The notes under the pieces were generated by a model, which did no database searches, had not been told where the DNA came from, and worked only from the letters and a program-made list of their open reading frames with translations. A program made the translations under genes and the position numbers. 54,904 nucleotides of DNA from Mycolicibacterium porcinum (GTDB taxonomy: Bacteria > Actinomycetota > Actinomycetes > Mycobacteriales > Mycobacteriaceae): contig MSTD01000042.1 of NCBI GenBank assembly GCA_001942045.1, positions 1 to 54,904 on the forward strand, given 5' to 3'. Shown piece by piece: positions 26,243 to 37,800 of this stretch; the first letter of the stretch is position 1, and each line of letters begins with the position of its first letter.

Positions 26243-27748
26243 ATGCCGGACGAGAATCGGCCGAACGTCGAGCCCACATCGCTCGACGACTTGGCTCCTG
26301 GTGAATTGGACGAGGTCGAGGCCCGAGCTGCCGCGTTGCTCGAACAGATTGCGGCGCAACGCACAGCCAGGCAGAACCACACCGCCGCGTCGCCGGCAGA
26401 CGACACCACCGATGCGTTCGCGGTGTCGCCGCCTCCGCCTCCCGAACCGGCCCCGACGGCGGCGCCGGTCCGCAGGCTGGCCCCGCCCCCGTGGCAGATG
26501 CACAGCACGATCGGATCCAGGGAGTTCGCCGAACGATTCGAGCTCGACGAGCCGCTACCTGCAACTGAGCCTGTACCCGAGCCGGAACAACAGGAGCCGG
26601 AACGCCCGGAGCAGCCGACGGGTTTGATCCCGATCCCGCCACTCCGGAGACACGCCCTGCCGCCGGAGGCGGGACCGCAGGTGCCCGCGTCGCCGTTGCC
26701 GCCGCCTCCGCCTCCGCCACTTCCCCCGTTGCCGTTTCCGCCGCCGGGTTTCGCGCCCCCGCTGATGCCCCCGCCGGGCGGCGCGGCCCAGCCGCCGCAG
26801 TACTCGCCGGTGCCGCCGTCACTCGACGACGCCGGGATCATCAACCGGGCCCGCAACGCGCCCCACTCCGGATGGCGCCGGGCCGTGCACCTGGCGAGTG
26901 CCGGCAGACTCAATCCCGGTGAATCACGCAAGGAGCGTGAGCGGGACGACCTGCTGGCCCAGATCCGGCAGCCGATCGCCGGCGACTTCCGGATCGCGGT
27001 GCTTTCGATCAAGGGTGGTGTCGGCAAGACCACCACCACGCTGGGGTTGGGCTCGGCGCTGGCCATGATGCGCAACGACCGGGTGATCGCAGTGGACGCC
27101 AACCCCGACCGCGGCACGCTGGCTGAGCGGGTTCGGGACGCGTCGAGCCAATCGACGGTGCGAGATCTGTTGTCGGATCCCGACATCCAGCGTTATGCCG
27201 ACGTCCGCAGCCACACCCGCATGGCGGGCAGCCGGCTGGAGGTGCTGGCCAGTGAGCAGGAACCCGCGGTGTCGGAAGTGTTCGGCGAATCGGACTACCG
27301 CCGCACCGTCAGCATCCTGCGTCGCTATTACAACATCATCCTCACCGACTGCGGCACCGGCATCATGCATTCCGCGATGGCCGGTGTGCTCGACCTGGCG
27401 CATGCGATCGTGCTGGTCAGTTCGCCTGCCATCGATGCGGCGCGGAGCGCATCGGCGACGCTGGACTGGCTCATGCAGCACGGTCACTCCGCGCTGGTCC
27501 GCGAAGCGCATGTGGTGCTCAGTGCCTCGCGACCGGGATCGGCGAAGCTCAAACTGGACAAGGTGTACGAACACTTCGAAGCCAGGTGCCGCTCGGTACA
27601 CATGATCCCGTTCGATCCGCACCTGGCCGAGGGGGCCGACGTCGATTTCGACCTGCTGGATCCGGCCACGCTCCAGGCGTATCTGGAACTGGCTGCAGCG
27701 GTGGCGGAAAAGTTTCCCCGGCTGCGCGGCGCGCCTCAGTACCGGTGA
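26243..27748 (+). CDS. EspI-like Pro-rich MinD-type ATPase
   Basis: 501 aa. Residues 1-240 are acidic then strongly Pro-rich (PPPPPEP, PLPPPPPPPLPPLPF). The C-terminal half is a MinD/ParA-like P-loop ATPase with the deviant Walker A IKGGVGKTTTT near residue 257, and VIAVDANPDRGTLAERV. This architecture is that of EspI of ESX-1 and of the MinD-like protein of ESX-2. In ESX-1, EspI is linked to turning secretion down when ATP is low. ATG 26243 has GGGGGA just upstream. It closes the structural-gene operon; a promoter for the cargo genes follows. Confidence 0.85.
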   Translation: MPDENRPNVEPTSLDDLAPGELDEVEARAAALLEQIAAQRTARQNHTAASPADDTTDAFAVSPPPPPEPAPTAAPVRRLAPPPWQMHSTIGSREFAERFELDEPLPATEPVPEPEQQEPERPEQPTGLIPIPPLRRHALPPEAGPQVPASPLPPPPPPPLPPLPFPPPGFAPPLMPPPGGAAQPPQYSPVPPSLDDAGIINRARNAPHSGWRRAVHLASAGRLNPGESRKERERDDLLAQIRQPIAGDFRIAVLSIKGGVGKTTTTLGLGSALAMMRNDRVIAVDANPDRGTLAERVRDASSQSTVRDLLSDPDIQRYADVRSHTRMAGSRLEVLASEQEPAVSEVFGESDYRRTVSILRRYYNIILTDCGTGIMHSAMAGVLDLAHAIVLVSSPAIDAARSASATLDWLMQHGHSALVREAHVVLSASRPGSAKLKLDKVYEHFEARCRSVHMIPFDPHLAEGADVDFDLLDPATLQAYLELAAAVAEKFPRLRGAPQYR

Positions 27749-27918
27749 CCGCACCTTGGCTGATCCGCGCGGAGGCAAAGAACGCCAGGATCGGCCGAGG
27801 CTGTGGGAGCTATCGGCAACGGGCACGGACTTTCGAGTAAGCCCGGGTTATCTACGCGCGGGTGGCAAATTGTGGCGTGAGTGGCGTTGCAACGATGGCA
27901 ATTTCGCATACGTAATTG

Positions 27919-27948
27919 TTCACGCACTCAAATATGGTCGGCCATAAT
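27919..27948 (+). promoter_or_regulatory. Candidate promoter of the cargo operon
   Basis: TTCACG (27919-27924) and CATAAT (27943-27948) are separated by 18 bases in a locally AT-rich 254-bp gap between the EspI-like gene and the YbaB-like gene. TATGG-TCGG-CCATA is a small inverted repeat overlapping the -10. The predicted start near 27955 leaves a leader of about 48 bases before ATG 28003. Confidence 0.4.
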
Positions 27949-28002
27949 CGAATTCGGCAAAGACCGTGGCGACACGTTTGCGAATCTGGAACACTGATCG
28001 GA

Positions 28003-28467
28003 ATGAGCAACGATGCCCTCCGGCATCAGATGACCGAGGTGCTGGCCTTGGTCTCCGAGCAGATGGCCGATATTGCTGCGGTGCAGCGCGAGCAGGCGCA
28101 GCTCACCGCGAGTGCTGAAGAGGCCGATGGCTTGGTCGCGGTGACCGTCGACGCCCGCGGCCATGTCATCGAGACCGTGATCGACGAGTCGTACCTCGAC
28201 GAGTACGAACTCGAAGAACTCGGCGGTCACGTCACCGCGGCCGCGCAGGCCGCGGCGCAGCTCGTGGCACAGCGGTCGGCTGCCCTGATGATGCCGATCG
28301 AAGAACGCCGCCGAATGATGCCGGCACTGTCCGACATCGCCGACGGCGCGCCCGATCTGCGCGACCTGACCCGAGCCGTGTTCGGCAACGATGATGCAGA
28401 CGTGCAGGCGAACCAGCCGGAGGACGACGACCGGGACGAATCCGCATTCCCCACCGTGAGGAGCTGA
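28003..28467 (+). CDS. YbaB/EbfC-like small protein (copy 1)
   Basis: 154 aa. The N-terminal half has the helix-strand-helix layout of the YbaB family: LRHQMTEVLALVSEQMADIA, then VAVTVDARGHVIETVIDES, then helix GGHVTAAAQAAAQLVAQR. It has an acidic tail ending ESAFPTVRS. YbaB-like proteins recur in ESX loci (EspL in ESX-1 is one) and may stabilise or chaperone substrates. ATG 28003 is chosen. GAGGAG for the next gene lies in its last codons, with a 4-base gap, so it is coupled to the WXG100-like gene. A paralogue with the same tail lies at 48137. Confidence 0.8.
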   Translation: MSNDALRHQMTEVLALVSEQMADIAAVQREQAQLTASAEEADGLVAVTVDARGHVIETVIDESYLDEYELEELGGHVTAAAQAAAQLVAQRSAALMMPIEERRRMMPALSDIADGAPDLRDLTRAVFGNDDADVQANQPEDDDRDESAFPTVRS

Positions 28468-28471
28468 ATCG

Positions 28472-28768
28472 ATGGCTGACGAGCTCGGCGTCGGGCCTTC
28501 TGACCTACGTGCAACCTCGAAGAACCTGAACGATGTCAGCGTCAGGATGAAAAACGTGTTGTCCACCCTGCAAGCCAATCTGGCTGCCGAGGGTGCCGCC
28601 TGGGGGGACGACAAGATGGGTGACGGGTACGCGAAAGGCAGTGCGGGGTATCTGGCGCAAAAGGATTGGGTCGACGGCTCGGTGGTGGTCAAGACCGATC
28701 TGCTCGACTATTACTCGAACGGTTTGAAGGTGTCCGCGGACTCCTTCGAACAGAACGACCAGCCGTAG
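28472..28768 (+). CDS. WXG100-like type VII secretion protein (copy 1)
   Basis: 98 aa, all helical, with two predicted helices around a turn: GPSDLRATSKNLNDVSVRMK, then EGAAWGDDKMGDGYAKG, where WG replaces WXG. The C-terminal helix is LLDYYSNGLKVSADSFEQN. Length and layout fit the Esx/WXG100 family. It lies directly before the giant effector gene. It is probably a targeting partner or co-substrate of the effector's own WXG100-like N-terminal domain, by analogy with EsxE/EsxF and CpnT. A paralogue is at 48574. Confidence 0.82.
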   Translation: MADELGVGPSDLRATSKNLNDVSVRMKNVLSTLQANLAAEGAAWGDDKMGDGYAKGSAGYLAQKDWVDGSVVVKTDLLDYYSNGLKVSADSFEQNDQP

Positions 28769-28824
28769 CCGTCTACATCACGGGATGGCGTGCCGCATAG
28801 GCCCGCCGCCACACCAATTCGCTT

Positions 28825-31800
28825 ATGGACATCCAGATCCCACCCGAGCTCCAGTGGGTGTCATACCTCGCGGGCGGCGAATGGCCACAAGGTAGCGAAA
28901 CCCGCACCCGTCGAATCGGCGAGCATTACCAGGCCGCGGCCGAAGCACTGCAGGACCTCATCCCGGACCTGAACAGGGTCCGCGGAGAAACGATGTCGGT
29001 ACTGACCGGCGACACCGCCGATGCCGCCGATCGACAGTTCGCCATGTTGTTCGACGGCGACTACACGGTGGACAAACTCGCCCAGGGCATCTCGGGGATG
29101 GGTGAGGGCGCCACCAATTTCAGCTCCGAGATCGAATACAGCAAGCTGTCGATCATCGTCGGACTGGCACTCGCCGCCGCCGAGATTTCGTACAGCCTCG
29201 CCATGGCGGGGCCCACCTATGGGGCGTCGACGGCAGCGATCCCCGTCATCGAGACAACGACCATCGCGTGGATACGCGCGCTCGTCATGTGGGCGATCCG
29301 GCGTCTCGGCGAGAAGATGGCCGAACTGCTGACCAAGACGATGATGAAGCGGCTGCTGCACGAAACCCTGCAGGAATCCGTGGAGGAGCTGGCACAGGGC
29401 CTGCTTCAAGAAGGGATCGTCCAGGGCATCCAGGCCAACAACGGACATGCCGCATACCGGTGGGACCGGTTCCAGCAGACGGCGATCTCTTCCGTTGTCG
29501 GTGGCGGAGCGGGCGGGGCCACCGCCGTGCCGGTGGCCCACGGACTCGGACCCGCGCGCAACCGGTTCACCGCGGCGACCAAGGGCGCGACCACCATGTT
29601 CACCGCCGGGGTGTCGGGCAACGTGGCCGGTACGTTGGCGGTGGGCGGGGAATTCGACACGATCTCGATCCTGGCCAGTTCGACCAGCACCAGCATCGGC
29701 GGTCTGAAAGGCATCGGCGGCGGCCACCCGCCTCAGCAGAACAATCAGGCGAATCCGGGCGGCGGTCCGCCGGGGCCCGCCGCTCCGAACGTCGGGCTGC
29801 GGGGCGAGAACCCCGATGGCCCGCTGGACACCGGTCAGCAGGACGGCGAGAACGACGGTGAGAAAGACACCAACCGAACTTCGCAGAACGATTCCACCGG
29901 GCAGTCGGCCGCGCCCGCCAAGTCGAGTCCGGGACGTGCCGGGGCCGGCCAGACGAACAACACCACACCGCAATCGGATTCGAAGTCCGCCGCCCGCAAC
30001 GGGCAACAGGACAGTGCGGCCGATAAGTCGACAGGCCAGGACTCCGACGAATCGGCGGATCAGGTAGACGCCGACCCCGAGATCGACACCGACACCGACA
30101 CCGACACCGCCGCCAAGCACGAACCCGATGACGCGCGCGACGATGCGCCTGCCGCCGTGCCGGACGAGCAGCATTCGTCACAAGATGAGCCCGCGCACAC
30201 CGCCACGCTCAGCCCGGACCAGGATGTCGCCGGTCCCGCGGCGAATGTCGCGACGACGGATGTGCCGCACGCCGCGGTGGCTGCAGAGCCGGTGTCGGTT
30301 GATACCGGGCAAGTCGACACCGGGCAGACTGACGTCACTCAGGATGTCGAAGACGCCCAGGTGGCGCCGGAGGTCGTCGACGTCGCGCAGGCACCTGCCG
30401 ACCCGCCACAGCAGACCTCGGTGCCGGACGCTCCCGAGCAGCCGGCTCCGGCGGTCGGTGCCCCCGCTCACCCGTCGTCGACCAGCCCGGCGCCCACATC
30501 ACAGACGTCGGTCACCACCGCGCCGGCGACAACCGAACAGAGCGCCAAACCGACTGCGGCGAAACCTGATTCGAAGTCAGAGTCAAAGGCCGCCGAAACC
30601 AGGCAGGAAGCTCCGGCCGCGCGCCCCGCCGGGCCGGAATCACAGGTGGCCGGTGTTCCGGCCGCACGGCTCCAGGACACCGCCCAGGACACCAATCAGG
30701 ACGTTACGCCGGCGAACGCGGCGCCCGAGGTCACCGAGACCGGCGGTCCACCGCATGGCGGCCAGAACTGTCTGCTCGACGCGGCCGACGACCTGTCGCG
30801 GCACTTCCGCAAGCCGTACCACGTCAGCGGGGAGCCGACGTCCACCGGAATGCCCGCGCGAGCCCTGTACCAGGCCATCGGGTCGCGGGCCGACTTCGCC
30901 ACCTACCGCCAGATCGAGGCGAGGCTGCGGGGCATGGCGCCCGGCTCGGCCGCGGTCATCACATCGGCGTGGGCCGGAGATGGGCAGCGCCAGGGCGGGC
31001 ACGCCTATGTGGCGATCTTCGACGGTAAGGACGTATATCTGCTCCACCGCGGCGAGCGGCAGGGTTGGCCGCCGTCGTGGGGTCAGCACGCGGTGTCGAC
31101 AACTGCGGTCGGTTTCCTTGATTCAGAAGGTGTTCCGGTCGACAAGCTCGGGCTCCGCCCCGACGATCTCGATGCCGCTATCGAGGTGGGCGACGTGCAG
31201 GGCACGCCGGACCAGACCCCGGGTGAGCAGTGGCAAGGCGTCACCCGGCAGAGCGATCTCGCCGATCAGGCACTTGCCAAGCGGGGTCTCAAAGACGGCG
31301 AAGAACTACGAAACCCCTTGGGGTTGATGGAATCAGCAGACGCTCGGGCCCGGGCCAATGCCACCTGGTGGGCCGCGCTCTCCGGCAACGAGCAGCGTGC
31401 GCTGATCGACGTGCACCCGCAGCTGATCAGCAACGCCGAAGGTATCTCACCCGAGGCGCGCCATGAGGCGAACACCGCGCTGCTCAAGAAGCAGGTCGAC
31501 CAGTTGAAGGCCTGGCGGGACAGCGGTCATCGCCTCACCAGAGCGCAGAGCAAGACCCTGGCGAGGCTCGAGCGCATCCAGAGCTCGCTCGCCCAGGCGC
31601 GGAACCAGGCCCGGGACGCGGGAATCGACGGCCCGCTGCTGTTGGCCTTCGATGCGTCGGAATTCGGTGGTCATGGGCGCGCGGTCGTCAGCTTCGGGGC
31701 CAACCCGTATCAAGCGGACGCGGTGTCGTGGCACGTGCCCGGGCAGGGAATGACGATCGACCGGATCGGCGTCACCATGGGGGACGCGCTCAACCACCTG

Positions 31801-34800
31801 CAGTCCGTCCAACAGCAGAATCCGACACAGACGGCGGCCGCGATCGCCTGGCTCGGTTACGACACTCCCAGCGGCTGGAGTCGTTGGCGCGCAGCCGGTC
31901 ACCAGCTCGCCCGCGAAGGCGGGGCGATCCTCTACAGCGATATCCGGGCGTTCAACGCCGCGCGCGACACCTTGGCCGTCGGCGGCGGCCACTTCAACCA
32001 GAACCACATCTTCGCCCAGGACTACGGCACGACCGCGGTCAGTTACGCCGGGCGGGATGCCCGGTTGGCACACGACATTCGCGCCATCACCTTCACCGAC
32101 TCCCCAGGGACCGGGCCGGTGCGCAGCGCCGCCGAGTTCGGCCTGGATGCCGGCAACGTCCGCGCCGTATCGTCGGCGCGGGAACTGCCCGCAGGGCTCA
32201 GTGAGCGGACTCCGGTCGTCGAGGTGAACCTCGGTGCCGATCCGACCACCGAAGCGTTCGGGGCGTCCACCGACACAGATGCTCCGGCCGAGCCTCCCGA
32301 GCACACCACCGTCGAACCGACCACCCGCACCATCGCCAACGATGCCCTGGCACAACGGGATCCAGCGGTCAGTATCGATGACGTGGCCAACCCGCTGGGC
32401 AATGCCGACGATGCCGTGAGCCGGGCCGAGGCCAATGCCCGATGGTGGTCGGGCTTGTCCGAAGATCAACGCGAAGCGCTGATCAAGACCTATCCGAGGC
32501 AGATCGGCAATTCCGAGGGAATTTTCCCGACGGACCGCGACAAGGCGAACCGTCTTGCCATCGAACGTGCCCGAGATTTTGTGCAGGGCAAGATCAATCG
32601 TGGTGAGCAGCCCACCAAGCGCGAATTCAAACTGCTGCGGCGGATGAACAACCTTCACAATGCGCTGGAGACGATGAAGAGCGAGGCGGCCGCGGCCGGG
32701 GTCGATCCGCCGCTGGTGCTGGCATTCGATTCTCCAGTGTTCGGCGGTGACGGCCGGGCGGTCGTGAGCTTCGGGGCCGACCCGTACGTCGCGGATTCGG
32801 TGTCGTGGCTGGTTCCGGGTTTCGCGACCACGATCGACAAGCTCGAAGGGAACATGCGCAATGCGCTGAACCATCTGCAGTCGACGCAACAGGAGAATCC
32901 GGACCTGGCCGCGGCGTCGATCGCCTGGATCGGCTACGACGCGCCCAATGATGCGGCCATCCCTCGCGTTGCCGCGCATGGATTGGCCCGCAAGGGCGGT
33001 CAGATTCTCTACAGCGACATCCGGGCGTTCAACGCCGCGCGCAACACGCTGGCCGGAGATGGCCCTCGATTCAAGAACAATCACATTTTCGCGCACTCAT
33101 ACGGCTCGACCACCGCGAGCTATGCCGGCAAGGGTAGGCGACTGGCCGAAGACATCAGCACGGTGACGCTACTCGGTTCACCGGGCGCGGGTCCGATACG
33201 GCACGCCCGGGGCTTCGGGATCGGCGCTCAGAACGTTTTCGTCGCATCGTCGTCGCTGGATCCGGTTACCGGACTGGGCGGGCGCACACCGGGACAGAAT
33301 GGCCGGTTCCTCGGACGGGGACTGGGCCTCGACCCGGCAATGAAAGACTTTGGCGCGGTGCGGATTACCGCGCAATTCCCCGATTCGATGAACGACCTGA
33401 ACGCGGTCGGGACGCACAGAAGCTACTACCAGTACATGCCGGGCGACGCCGATCCGCGGGTACGCACCGAATCGCTGGCCAACTTCGGTCGGATCGCTGC
33501 CGGGCACGCCGAGCGGGTGCATCTGGAGGGATACCGGCAGGTTGTCGCCGGACGTACCGTGGATCCGGCGGCCGGACGGCCGCTGCGGCTGGACAGTGAC
33601 ACAGATACCGAGCAGGCGAAGGAACTGCGCCGCTGGAACCCTCGATGGCATCCTGGCGAGGTCACTCGCGCCACCAACCCGGTCGTGGCCGACGCTTTGC
33701 GACTAAGGAACCCGCGGGTATCCATCGACGGACTCACCACCCCGCTGGGAGACGAGCCGCGGGCTGCCGCCCGGGCCCGCGCCAACGCCGTGTGGTGGTC
33801 GGGGTTGTCGCCGGATCATCAGCAAGCACTTCTGAACGAGCACCCCTTCCAGATCGGCAACGCCGAAGGCATCCCTGCCGACGTGCGCAATGACGCCAAT
33901 CGCCGTGTGCTGCAGAACTATCTGGATCGTGCCGCCGCTGTTCAAGCGCTGATCGATGCCGGCACCAAGCCGGATAACACGCAGCTCGACTTCCTGCTCC
34001 GGGTGAAAAAGCTTGAGAGCACCCTGCACCGTGCGGACGAGGCGGCCCGGCAGGCCGGGGTGGGGGAGCCACTTATCCTCGCGTTCGATCCGCCTGCCTT
34101 CGGCGGTGACGGCCGGGTACTGGTGAGCTTCGGTGTCGACCCGTATGTGGCGGATTCGGTCTCGTGGTACGTGCCCGGCCTGGGTGCGCAGGTCGACAAG
34201 CTTGACTACATCATGCACTGCGCGTTGAACATCCTGCAGTCGACGCAGAGTGAGAACCCATCGCTGTCGGCGGCCTCGATCGCCTGGCTGGGGTATGACG
34301 CGCCGAACGGTTCGGCCACGCTCAAGGTCGGGAGTACCGGTCTGGCGGAAGCCGGCGGTGACATCCTGCACGCCGACATCAGCGCGTTCAACGCGGCGCG
34401 GGATGCAATGGCCGATAACGGCAGCCATTTCAAGGGCAACCATGTGTTCGGGCATTCGTATGGATCGACGACGACCAGCTTCGCCGGCCGCGGAGGCAGG
34501 CTCGCAGACCACATCGAGTCGGTGACGCTCATCGGTTCGCCGGGCGCCGGTCCGCTGAGCCATGCCCGCGATTTCGGCATCAGCACCGACCGGGTGTTCG
34601 TCGCATCGTCCTCGCGGGATTTCGTCACCGGCCTCGGCGGGCGGACATCGGACTCACACGGCCGCCTCGGACGCGGGCTCGGCACCGACCCGGCAATGGA
34701 TACCTTTGGTGCACAGCGAATTCGGGCCGAGTTCCCGGCGTCGATGGACCGCAAGGACACCACCTCCACCCACAACGCGTACTTCGACTTCCAGGAGACC

Positions 34801-37800
34801 GACGGACCTGGCACCCGGCAATGGCTGGTCACGCCCTCGCGCGCGGTTCCCTCGGAATCGCTGGCCAACCTGGGCCGCATCGCTTCCGGGAACCTCGACG
34901 GGCTCCAGTTCGAAGAACACCGCACCGTGGCCGAACGGCCGGGCCGCTTGTTCGGCACCCGCAGCGAGACGGTCGAACCCGCGGCGACCCGCAGCGGCAG
35001 CCAGCGCCGCCACTGGTGGAACCCGCGATGGCGGGCGGCCGACATCGACGTCGATCCGCAGCAGACCGTCGCCGAGCCCGACTGGTCGGCGAGCGAGGAC
35101 AGCGATCAGGCACGTCGCAAGGAGGTCCTCGCGGCTGCGGACCGGTTGTTGCGGCACAGAATTCCGCCGGTCGCCATCGACGGCATCGTCAACCCATTGA
35201 ACCGGGCCGGCGCAGCGCGGTCGCGGGCCGAGGCCAATGCACGCTGGTGGTCGTCTCTGGAACCAGACCAGCGGGCGACCTTGATCGATGCGTATCCGGC
35301 CCGGATCGGCAATGCCGAAGGGATTCCTCCGTCGGATCGCGATGCGGCGAACCGCCTGGCGATCCGACGCTTCCAGAACCACGTGCAGTCGATGATCGAC
35401 CGCGGCGTTCGGCCCAGCGACAGCCAACTGAAGACCCTGCTGCGGGTGAACCGGTTGGCCGCCGGGTTGCAGCAGATGGGGCGCGAAGCCGCGGAGGCCG
35501 GGCTCGACGCGCCTTTGGTGCTGGCGTTCGATCCGCCGGCGTTCGGTGGCGATGGCCGCGCGGTGGTGAGTTTCGGAGCCGACCCGTATACGGCGGATTC
35601 GGTGTCATGGCTGGTGCCGGGGTTCGCGACGACGATCGACAAGCTCGAAGGGAACATGCGCAATGCGCTGAACCATGTGCAGTCGACGATGCGCGAGAAT
35701 CCGGAACTGGCGGCAGCTTCGATCGCCTGGATCGGCTATGACGCACCCAACGGTTCAGCTGCCGGTCGGGTGGTCGGTCCCGAGCTCGCGCGTCGTGGCG
35801 GCGACATTCTCTACAGCGACATTCGGGCGTTCAACGCTTCGCGCAATATCTTGGCCGGAGACGGGAGCGAGTTCAGCAACAACCACATCTTCGCCCACTC
35901 GTACGGTTCGACCACAGCAAGCTATGCGGGCAGTGACGGTCGATTGAAGCACGACGTCACCACCGTGACACTGGTCGGCTCACCGGGAACGGGACCGATT
36001 AAGCACGCCAGTGGATTCGGCCTCGATCCTGACCACGTGTTCGTCGCGTCCTCCTCGCTGGACCCGGTGACTGCGTTCGGCGGGCGCACTCCCGACGAGG
36101 CCGGCCGGATTGCCGGGCGCGGGCTGGGTATGGACCCGGCGATGGAGGAGTTCGGTGCCGTGCGGGTGGCCGCTCAATTCTCCGATGCGATGAACACCCC
36201 GGGCACCTTCGGAACCCACAAGAGCTACTTCCACCACCACGCGAATGATGGTGAGGGCCCGCCGGTGCGTACCGAATCGGGGGCCAACTTCGGCCGGATC
36301 GCGGCGGGGCGAACCAACGACCTGCAACGGGAAGAACCTCGCCGGCTGGTTGACGGACGCACCGTGGAACCGGCCACTGGACGGATGTTGCGCCTGGATG
36401 GCGACATCCAAGTGGATCAGGGCGAGCGCCGCCGGTGGAATCCCCGGTGGCGTCCTGGCGAGGCGGGGCCTTCTGACGTTCAGGTAGCGGCGGACGAGAT
36501 ACTGCACCAACGGAATTCGCGAATGACCGCAGCGGATTTGGTCCATCCGCTGGGCACCGGTCCCGAGGCTGTGGCGCTGGCCCGGCAGAACGCGGCCTGG
36601 TGGGCCGGGCTGGACGCGGACCAGCGCGACGTCCTCGTGCAGGCGTATCCGCAGGAGATCGGCAACGCCGAGGGCATCCCGTCCGCGGTCCGCGATCAGG
36701 CCAATCGCGAAGTGCTGCGGGAACATGCCCGGGAAGCCGCCGCGGTCCAGGCCAAAATCGATGCGGGCCAGAAAACCACTCCGAAGGAAGAAGCCTTCCT
36801 GGTCCGGATCAACCGGCTCGAAACCGCGATGCAGCGGGCCGACGATGCCGCGCAGGCGGCCGGGGAGGGCCGGCCACTGTTGCTGGCACTCGACATGGGC
36901 GCCTTCGGCGGTGACGGCCGCGCCCTGGTCAGCTTCGGAGCGGACCCCTACACGGCGGACTCGGTGTCGTGGTACGTCCCCGGCCTGGGTTCGCAGCTGG
37001 ACAAGCTCGACTACATCATGCACTGCGCGTTGAACATTCAGCAGTCGGTGCATGCCGAGAACCCGTCGTTGTCATCCGCCTCGATCGCCTGGCTGGGATA
37101 CGACGCACCGAACGGATCGGCGTCGGCGCGGGTGGCAGGTACCACATTGGCGCAACGTGGTGGCGAGATGCTCTACACCGATGTCAGCACGTTCACCGCG
37201 GTACGGGACGCACTCGCAGGGGACGGAAGCCATTTCAAGGGCAACCACATATTCGGCCACTCGTACGGCTCGACCACCACGAGCTATGCCGGGGTCGACG
37301 GACGGCTGGCCCCTCACGTCACCACGGTGACGCTCGTCGGTTCGCCGGGCACGGGTTCGTTGCAGCATGCCGGCGATTTCGGCCTCGACGAGGGCCGGGT
37401 GTTCGTGGTCTCGTCGTCGCGGGACTTCGTCACCGGGCTCGGCGGTCGGACACCAGATTCGATGGGGCGCTTCGGAACCGGCCTCGGTACTGACCCGGCG
37501 ATGGATACGTTCGGGGCGCGCCGCGTCAGCGGTGAGTTCCCGGCGTCGATGGACCGCAAAGACACCCTGACGACACACAACGCCTACTTCGACTTCCTGG
37601 AAACCGACGGCCCGGGAACCCGGCAGTGGCTGGTCACGCCGTCTCATGCGATCCGTACCGAGTCGCTGACCAACATCGGTCGCATCGCCGCAGGCAACTA
37701 CGACGACGTACACACCGAACCGCACCGTACGGTTGACGGAAACCATTCCCGCACCATCGAACCCGCGGCAGCACGACCGGTCATGCGGCTCGACGACGAT

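Noticed and set aside
24767..26503. 578-codon minus-strand frame opposite the mycosin gene
   Set aside because: Arg/Gly-rich shadow; the plus strand has the full catalytic triad of a mycosin.
13827..27748. Assignment of the locus to ESX-1 because of EspI- and EspB-like proteins
   Set aside because: EccC is not split, a second EccD is present, EccA is not seen and the gene order differs; the name would claim more than the sequence shows.
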